Positions 56,251-64,000 of a stretch of 64,000 bases of DNA are shown here, one piece after another; within the stretch, counting starts at the first letter, position 1, and each line of letters starts with the position of its first letter. Under the pieces are notes generated by a model. That model was not told the origin of the DNA, made no database searches, and saw nothing but the letters and a program-made list of their open reading frames with translations. Made by a program: the position numbers and the translations under genes. The DNA lies in the NCBI GenBank assembly GCA_023213315.1, contig JAKCPI010000515.1:1-64000 (forward strand), read 5' to 3'. This DNA comes from Euborellia annulipes (lineage: Eukaryota; Arthropoda; Insecta; Dermaptera; Anisolabididae).

Positions 56251-59200
56251 TTACGATTCAAAATTTACGTTTTCAACAGGTTGAAATATTGTTGGATAGT
56301 TGGCAATAGGGATTTCTTTGTCTTCAGGCTGCATTGGCATGACAATAATTTCTATTGTAGGGACATCGACTTCAGAAGGGTCATCACATAATTCTTCTTC
56401 CACTTCGACATAATTCGTGCCATCAGTCTTATTTTTATTATTCGATGTAGATATTTTTAACTTATGTTTAATAGTTGTGGTTCGTGGATTTGCTGGATTG
56501 AGTTTTTTATTATTATGTGCTTTTGCTATTGCGCATTTATGGGAACTGTGAAATGTCTGCAAAAAGAGATGCATGTAAGAAATCAAGAATAAAGGGTCAG
56601 CATTATTTAAAAAAATCTGGTGTGACTGATCGCACATTACACAAATATGCAGGTCATGCCAGATTTTTTTGGGTTTACACATGTTTAGTTTCCCATTGCC
56701 CCTTAGTTCCAAATGTCGACTGCTTGAAATAAACTAAAGTTATTTTGCAAAATTTTAATCTCATATTTGGATATTTTATACACAATAGAAAATCGTACAA
56801 AATTTCATAAGATTGGAAAAATTTTTTTTAAATGTGTTAAAAGTTCAGGGGCCCCTTTTGAATCGAAATTAACATGCAAATCCCCATAAGGATTTAACAT
56901 TGGCTCTATGAAAGAAAGAGCCGGAAAATGAATTTAAAAATCTGAAATACATCAGTAGAGTGTACTTCAAAAACGTTTTAAGAAAATTTATTAATATACT
57001 TTATAAAATTAATATATTTAGAGGAATCTAAAAAATAGTTGATTTATGAATTTTAATCAAAATCGTTAGAGCGAATTTTGAGAAAATCGAAAAAAAACTG
57101 AAAAAGTACTTCAGTAAAGTGCTAGTACTTTTTGGCCGATTTTGTTCAAAAGCTTATTTTCACGCCTCAGAGGGATTCCTAACTTGAATATAAAATTTCA
57201 ACCTCGTAGCTCATTTCTTTCATGCTTAAAATTGTCCACAATGTTGTGAAAACCACTTTTTTGGATTCAGGGGTCCTCAAAACGTGGATTTCCATCAAAA
57301 TCTCGACATTTTTGAATGAAACCAATACTTTCTCTCTATATATCGTAGGTCCAGTGCAAGACCGGTCTAACTCAAAAAAAAGCGATTTTTCAGGGAGCCG
57401 ATTAAAGTTTCTGCTTTTCCTTTCCGTTCATAATCGTTGCCTGCTTTAGCCGATTACTGAAATTTTGCACGAATCGTCACAATCATAGAACTCTTCTATA
57501 AATATCCAAAGGTTTTTCCCAATCTCAATATCATAATTATTTTTTCTTTTTTTTTACTAAGTTGTTTAAGAAACCAACTTGCACGAAGATAGTAGAGGCA
57601 ATTTGAAGATAATGCAAAGAACTCAAAATTGTATTTTTTGAGTTAGACCGGTCTTGTACTGGACCGACGATATTATTAATATTTAATAAAGTAAAAATGA
57701 AAGAATTGTGGTAAAAATTTTTAAATTGACAAATAATGAAAAAGTCTCTTATTGTTTAACTTTTTTTTTTTTTAAATAGAGCTAAAAATTGGACAGATAG
57801 ATATTTGCTCTGAATCAGTTTCCTCACATATTTTAATATATTATATTGATATATAAATATACTTGAGCTTACCTCTTTACAATGAATGCAATTTTTCCCA
57901 GTATGAACAAATTTTTCGTGATTTCTTAATAAGATACTCTTGGAAAAAGTACGATTGCATTGTGTGCAGGTTTGGATATGAGTTCTAATATGAAGCTTAA
58001 GTTTATCTGAAATAAAGAAAATCAATTAAATAAAAAAAGTTGATAATTTTTGGGTACTCATGATAAATATTGGAATTTAAAAAAACTTAATGAAAATATT
58101 CGTCTTTTTAGAAGATAATGCAAAGAAAATGCCAGTCCCCTGGGATGTACCTGCTCAAAAAGTGAACATTTAAATGTAAATTTAATTTATTAGATTTATA
58201 TTGATTGAAGCTTAATGAGTGATGCCGAGAGAATTGTAGACCGAAACTCCCCAACTACGCTAATTTTTCGGCAAGGATGTAGGTTGGGAAAAAACAAAAT
58301 TAAAAAATGAAGAAGAAGTGCCCTTGTGCCTTCGAAATATCAGGACATTAAACTCATTTGGGGAAAATAAAAAAAATTTTTAATTTTGTTTTCCCAACCT
58401 ACATCCTTGCCGAAAAATTAGCGAAGTTGGGGAGTTTCGGTCTATTAGATTTATATCATTATTATCGATATTGATGCAATCTAAGATTCTTTATTAAGCA
58501 TTGTTCATTCATAAATTTTGATTTTAAATAAATTTATATATATTTTTTTTTTGAATGTGGGATTGTACAATTATTTATCTAAATTTCTCAATCAATGGAA
58601 GTTTTATTTGTCTATGGCCAAGTGTGGTGGTGAAAAAAAATATATGGTATATTATATAGATTATAAATTAAGTAATTGTTGTTTATTATTTTTAGGCCTG
58701 AAGATGATGGAGGGAACCATCGAAACTGTTAGCTGCAGTTGCTGCCAAAAATAAAATCTATATAATATACCATATATTTTTTTTTTATTTCAAAGTCGCG
58801 TACCACGATCAGAGCGTGTCTCCTGGCTTATGTTAAATTTGAAAAATATCTGATATTATACACTGTTGATAAAATTTATTGTTATACGTTTTATATAAGT
58901 TTAGGGTGTAAAGGTGGCATCGGTGCCCAAATACCGGACGTTAGCCATCTTTTATATACTTTTATTGTTATTTTTGTGTCGAAAATCAGCATGTAAACAC
59001 TCAATTTGTCAGTCTCATTGGTAAGTAATATTTTGGAAATTTATTAATAATTATTTCAACTATATACTGGATTTGCTGTCTTTTCATTGTTATATTTAAT
59101 ATATAAAAGAAAAAAAATTATTCCAGATCAATTAGCAGATTTTTTGTGTTTTATATCAAAAACGTCAGTTCCCTGGAAGTTTTTCAACCGTAAAGCTAAG

Positions 59201-60457
59201 AGACTGATGAGCTTATATATTAAATACCAAAAAAATAAAATAAAAAAATTTGAGTGTTACTATATGGATACAATAAAATTAACTTATTGTCTATCAAAAT
59301 TATTACAAACAATTGAAATCAAAGTTACAAATTGTGCATTTCAAATTCGACCCCAAATTTAACCCATTTTTGTAAAATGACCCATATAAATAAATATCAA
59401 GAGACTATTTTAATAATTTTTAGAAAGAGACCTATTTCCAAAAAAAAAAAAACAACCTAAAAATCAACAATTTACTTATTCAATAGTATATAACACAAGG
59501 TTTTTTGTTTCAATAATTTATTTAACACTTTATGCGCATTTCGGCACCAGATGTGGCATCATCATAAGTGAATTACATACTGGTGATGTCACATCTGGTG
59601 TCGAAATGCGCATAAAGTGTTAAATAAATTATTGAAACAAAAAAACCTTGTGTTAAATACTACATTTAATTCTCTGATTAAATCATGGAGAGCCAAAGGT
59701 TACCAGTTTAAAATTAATTTAATTATTATTAATTTACTTGCCTTTTCTCTTGAATTCTCTTGGACACCCTAAAGAAATTTTGTATGGACATTTATAATTC
59801 TTCACAGTTTCATGAACAAGCATGTGTCTTTGGAGTTGATCATTTCGTGTAAAAGATGATGCACATTTATTGCATTGAAAAGATTTCTCGCCTCGATGTA
59901 TTTTCATATGAGTTTTCAATGAATTTTCTGTTACAAAACATTTATGACATTCTTTACACGGGTACATATATTTAGGCGCGTGAGATAATAAATGTCTCCT
60001 AAGAAAACGTTCACAGAGAAATGTCCTTCCACATTTTGAACATTCATAATCATGAGTGCATTTGGCAAGATGTTGATCAAGGGCTTCAGGTGAGACGAAT
60101 TTACTTTTACATGTAGGACAAACGCATTTTTTTGTAGAACGTTTTTTATTTTGCATTCTTCCTATATGTGTATATTGATGGATGCCAAGTTCTTCGAGAG
60201 AATTATATTCTTCTCCACACTCAAAGCAGTAAAATTTTGAATCTTTGGAATGAGTTTGACAATGCTTAAGCAGGGAAGTTAGATCAGGAAAAATTGTATT
60301 GCAATTCTTTTGGAAACATTGATAGACCTAAAAAAAATGAAAATTATATTATTAATTGTATCGTTGGAATTTTATATACCTGACAACTCTAATTACTTTT
60401 ACACCATTATGATATTTTAAGCAAAAAACTAAAATTTGAGGCAGTTAAATGACAGCA

Positions 60458-60495
<38 letters not shown>

Positions 60496-63400
60496 GAATA
60501 AAGGAAATCGTGATTAGTATAAGGTGACCACACGTCCCGTTTTTGACGGGACAGTCCCGCTTTTTGGAGGACTGTCCCGCGACCCGCCGATTTTTAAAAA
60601 TATCCCGCTTTTTAGAAAATATCTGCATTTCTTTTTTAAATGTACTGTAAGATATATTACCTATTATTTATTAATTAAAAGTAAAATATAATTTGACCAT
60701 ATGTTGAATATATTCTTCTATTTCTGACGTGTACATGATGAAAGGTAGGTTAATTAAATTTAAAAAATTAATTAAGACGTCAGATCTTAAATATAATATA
60801 ATATTTAATTAAAAGATCTGACGTCTTAATTAATTTTTTAAATTTAATTAACCTACCTTTCATAATTTGACCAATTCATGTGAGAAATTTCACGACATTT
60901 TAAGAAATGATAAAAAACAGACAAATTAGAATTTAATGACAAACTGACAACAATATGTATAACGTTTAAGCAAATTGAATTGTGATTGGTATTTTTTGAA
61001 ATAATAGTTATCTTCTTCTTCTTCTGTCCTCGCCTTATTCCCCCGATGCGGGGTCGGCGGACCCCACTTTCTCCCTGTAACCCTATCATGCTTTTTGGAT
61101 GAAATAGGACAGGCCGGGCAGTCGCATGGTCTGACGCAAGTTGAAAAGAGGAAGAAAGAGACAGATATACAAAGAATTCAAGGACTGCCTGTCCCAGCTC
61201 GGGCAGCTCTAGGTCGCCATCCACGTACCCACAAGATGTGGGCCCCTAAGGGATTTAAATAATAGATATACCGTCCAAATTTAAGTACAGTACTTGAATA
61301 GATTTTTTCATAATAAAACTGAAAAATTAGAATTTTATTAATTAGTAATTTAATTAAAAAATTAACCCGACTGACAGGAATATATATATATATATATACC
61401 TACTAAGACCAATCAAGATTTTTTAATTTTGAAATAAACTACTAATAGGTCAAATCTATAAAGCAAAAGGGATTATTTTTTTTTTTTTTAAATAAACTAA
61501 AGTTTTTAATAACAAATTTAACATTTCTACATATTTTGAATTTAAAATAAATTACTAATAATTACTAAATAAAGTCTCAACTGTCCGGAATGAATGTATA
61601 TGTCTGTCATCACAGTGAATAAGTAGTTAAGTCATTATCTCTACTTTTCAGAGCGCGACTTTTAAAGTTACAAAACTGAATAACTATGTTTAAAGTCAGC
61701 CCCTGACTTGCACACTTATATTTTACTAAGAAAATACCCACCAACCCCTGCTTTTCTTAGGCCACGTAACTCATTTTGGACGAAAATCGATTAAACCAGT
61801 TATTCACTGAGATGACAGATAAATAGCAAACTATGATTTATATATATTCTGTATATATATATATATATATATATAATTATATACTTATATGTAAACTAAC
61901 AACGAAGAAGCGAATTTTGTCTAAAATTAAGTCAAAAATTTGATATTAAGAATCTAAATTGAGTATATGAATGTATTGTATACACAAGTTTTAAAAAAAT
62001 AAAGAATGGTGAATTATAGATCCCTAACACTTCTAATTTCAAGATGACACATGGTGGTTTACATTCTCGCACTTAATGAATTGAATCAATACCTTAACAT
62101 TTTCATGAACTTTCTGATGTGCTCTAAGAGTGTGATAATTCGTAAATTGTTTAGGACAATACTGGCAGGCATAAATTTCCGATGGGAATAGTGGTGCGAT
62201 TTGTTCTCTACTTATTTCATTATTATTGTCTGGATTCTGAAAAAAAAAAGAAATTTGTAGTTGATTACTTTGTTTTTGATCCAATCGACTTCTGGTCCCA
62301 AAATGGTTAAGAATTATCAAGTTTATATTGAAAACTATGTTTTTATATATATATATATACAGTCGACTCACGATAATTCGAAATCCAAGGGACTACAAGA
62401 AAAATTTGAATTATTAAGAGTTTTTATTATATTTTTTTATTCTCTTAAGATTAATATATATAGAGAGAAAGTATTGGATTCATGTCAAAAATTCGATGTC
62501 GAGATTTTGATGGATTTACACGTTTTGAGGTCTCCTGAATCCAAAAAAGTGCTTTTGGCGACATGTTCTGTCTGTGAGCCTGTCTATCTGTGAACAAAAT
62601 ATCTCAAGAACAAAAAGAGTTAGGAGGTTGAAATTTTATATTTAAGTTAGGTACAGTGAGGGACAATATTAAGTCCCACCCATGGGTTTTCTACTTGTGA
62701 TTATTTCATTGTTTTTATAAAAGAAAATAAAAATCTTTATTGGAAATTTTTTAGGTTTGAACCATGAAAGTTTCCATTAAAAAATTTATAATTTTTTTTT
62801 TAAAACAATGAAATAATCACAAGTAGAAAACCCATGGGTGGGACTTAATATTGTCCCTCACTGTACACCCTCCCCTATCTTTCTTTGCCAACTACTTTCC
62901 ACGGCCGGGATAAATGTTTATTTTCGGACTTAGTAAGGGAGTCGCCTTCACTCATCGTGACAAACTCAAGAGAATTGGGAAGTTAAGCTGGGCTGAAAAA
63001 CATTACAAGGAAAATAAGGAGTAAACATTGCTAGGAAAAATTCGAATTATAAAGGCCTAGTTCGAATTATAGAACGTTCTCTCCCCCTCTTGTTACGAAA
63101 ACGATTTCGAGTTATTGAGCCTATCAAAATAGACCGTATCGATTTACCGAAGTTTACAGCTGAAGAGTTTGAATTATCGAGGTTCGAATTATATTCCTGG
63201 TAGAGTCGACTGTATATATATCTATACAAATTAACAACGAGAAAAGCAAATTTTTATAACTTCATGATTTCTAATTTTCCTAATCATTAAAAGGATTTAA
63301 ACTAACAAGCCAAAAATTTTATATTAAGAATCAAATTGAGTAATATATGCAAATTAATATTTTGCATTTGAAATTTCTGCTTCCAAAATCTTTTAAAATG

Positions 63401-64000
63401 AGAAGGAATACGTCCCTTCATCGTTTTGGGCAGATACCGTCTCCAAGGCAAATTATATTCGTAAACGCTGCCCAAAAATCAAGCTCAACGGTAAGACGTG
63501 CTAAGAATGGACTGTCAATTGTCCGGAAGTGAGTGATCTCGGCGAAATAGTGATTAGTTTAAAAAGAAAGAAACTTTAGCTAAGGACAAATAAAGCTATT
63601 TTTCTTGGAATAGCAGATCATTTCAAGAGATAGCGCATTAGGATTTCTGAATAAAGAAAGGCGGAAATATCAAAACGGTGGAGAAATCGTCAGAAAACTT
63701 TAATTTTCAAGGGTTTTTACTAAGAAAGGTCCTCAACTAGTTCAGTTAATACAAATGTGGTCTATAATTAAAAACTCCAGTAATATTAATAATACAAACC
63801 ACAAAAGATTTAATAAACATTTTCGTGATAAATTACCTCAATTATATTATATTTTTATTAATTATTATTTTTAAATTTTCATTAATAATAATTTAATTTT
63901 TATATCACTTTGATGAAATCACTATTGATATATACCTGATTTTCATTTGCTAGAGGTGGAAGAGTTTTATCTGATTGTTTTGGCCAAACTTTATGAGTAT
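56251..64000 (-). CDS. ZNF341: multi-C2H2 zinc-finger protein, ZNF341-like, 3' part
   Basis: Probable nuclear DNA-binding regulator; human ZNF341 controls STAT3 transcription. Exons in order: 64000-63936 (cut by the window edge), 62236-62093, 60327-59742, 58006-57873, 56556-56251; phases join. Fingers: YACQYCPKQFTNYHTLRAHQ; YQCFQKNCNTIFPDLTSLLK; FYCFECGEEYNSLEELGIHQ; CPTCKSKFVSPEALDQH; YECSKCGRTFLCERFLRRHL; YPCKECHKCFVTENSLKTHM; FQCNKCASSFTRNDQLQRHM; YKCPYKISLGCPREFKRKDK; CTQCNRTFSKSILLRNH. The KDSK...ELGIHQY, CERFLRRHLLSH and KNYKCPY...GCPREF stretches resemble ZNF341 as I remember it. Intron 3 uses a GC donor (AAAAG|GCAAGT at 59741) and restores the KDKL codon. After the fingers comes an acidic tail (VEVEEELCDDPSEVDV). 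The end may not be at 56251: the stop lies in GAATC|GTAAGTT, a strong donor, so further exons are possible. Confidence 0.75.
56615..57345 (+). mobile_element. R1 repeat in zinc-finger intron 4
   Basis: Left hairpin shortened (AAATCTGGTGTGACTGATCG...CATGCCAGATTTTTTTG); interior AAATCCCCATAAGGATTTAA, TTTTGAGAAAATCGAAAAAA; it reaches CCAATACTTTCTCTCTATAT, where the next element starts. Confidence 0.75.
57350..57664. mobile_element. TIR element, GGTCCAGTGCAAGACCGG ends
   Basis: GGTCCAGTGCAAGACCGGTC and TAACTCAAAAAA on the left; TTTTTTGAGTTA and GACCGGTCTTGTACTGGACC on the right: ~32-bp ends, 315 bp, no frame. It sits in the right hairpin of the preceding R1. Confidence 0.8.
58223..58443. mobile_element. 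palindromic element, family P1
   Basis: ACCGAAACTCCCCAACTACG and TTTTTCGGCAAGGATGTAGG on the left, with return arms CCTACATCCTTGCCGAAAAA and CGAAGTTGGGGAGTTTCGGT. Related to 24340-24650. Confidence 0.75.
58638..58783. repeat. palindrome with hammerhead-like core in one arm
   Basis: ATATATGGTATATTATATAG and its complement at the ends. 58697-58729 reads CCTGAAGATGATGG, AGGGAA loop, CCATCGAAACTG, a core variant with a clean stem II. Confidence 0.55.
59492..59656. repeat. palindrome
   Basis: ACACAAGGTTTTTTGTTTCA and CACTTTATGCGCATTTCGGC / GTCGAAATGCGCATAAAGTG with a full return arm. 45 bp of unique centre. Confidence 0.75.
60519..60640. repeat. short repeat with GTCCCG dyads
   Basis: AAGGTGACCACACGTCCCGT, GACGGGACAGTCCCGC and GGACTGTCCCGCGACC. 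This motif group recurs in many animal repeats; only one copy is here, so it is weakly supported. Confidence 0.35.
60742..60861. repeat. near-perfect 120-bp palindrome
   Basis: AAAGGTAGGTTAATTAAATT, TTAATTAAGACGTCAGATCT and complements; AT-rich centre. In zinc-finger intron 2. Confidence 0.8.
61010..61245 (-). repeat. interspersed repeat with GAAGAAG tail (family T1)
   Basis: Minus strand: GGGGCCCACATCTTGTGG, TACGTGGATGGCGACCTAGA, TTGCGTCAGACCATGCGACT, GGCGAGGACAGAAGAAGAAG. Same family as 47560-47800. Confidence 0.65.
62361..63212. mobile_element. TIR element with CAGTCGACTC ends and TA duplication
   Basis: Left CAGTCGACTCACGATAATTC, right GAGTCGACTG followed by TA. Next to both ends are ATTCGAA motifs repeated in several places (TTCGAATTAT), like pogo/Tigger-type non-autonomous elements. 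It contains an R1 fragment (62455-62650) and an M1 MITE. Confidence 0.65.
62654..62863. mobile_element. M1-family palindromic MITE with TA duplication
   Basis: CAGTGAGGGACAATATTAAG on the left and CTTAATATTGTCCCTCACTG on the right, between TA (62652-62653, 62864-62865). The cleanest M1 copy. Confidence 0.9.
63213..63935. other. intron sequence, no feature supported
   Basis: Rest of the first visible zinc-finger intron. No splice-bounded frame or repeat structure recognised. Confidence 0.4.

Overview
The window is AT-rich eukaryotic DNA, and it reads as an invertebrate animal. Coding sequence is split by GT-AG introns, many of them 50-120 bp and others several kb. The three genes are animal families, and mobile elements fill most of the rest. 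An arthropod or other ecdysozoan is plausible, but the sequence alone does not settle the phylum.

Layout: (1) 1-1097 is not eukaryotic. It holds the start of a bacterial LCM-type methyltransferase gene, a terminator-like stem and a 5'-truncated, frameshifted Acinetobacter-like nagZ, and it is fused abruptly to host repeat DNA near 1097. (2) 1458-4548 is a repeat element that holds about 22 tandem copies of a ~118-bp G-rich unit. (3) 4.5-10.7 kb is nested repeats. (4) 10756-25369 (+) is TAF5L, a WD40 scaffold subunit of SAGA-type coactivators. It can be followed through 11 exons to 586 codons without any frame break. (5) 26198-42943 (-), convergent with TAF5L, is an 18-exon neprilysin-family (M13) type II membrane protein. 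Its zinc-site motif HExxH has become HNVGH, so it is probably not an active protease. A long Lys/Glu/Asp-rich spacer carries several net +1 frame breaks. (6) 43-56 kb has no gene I can support. (7) 56251-64000 (-) is the 3' part of a multi-C2H2 zinc-finger gene that resembles ZNF341 and runs off the right edge. It contains a GC-AG intron whose phase fits.

Most of the non-coding DNA is non-autonomous mobile elements, often nested. They include hAT-type MITEs with perfect 8-bp target duplications, palindromic MITEs with TA duplications, a tRNA-derived SINE family, one truncated LINE 3' end, and a 0.7-0.85 kb family with a hairpin at each end (called R1 here).

The most unusual signal is a set of long palindromes. 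In these, one or both arms carry a CUGAnGA...GAAACGUC core, and in the better copies the flanks can pair. This is the pattern of type I hammerhead ribozymes, known from Penelope-like elements and retrozymes. All structure, splice and homology calls were made by reading the sequence; no search or folding program was run.
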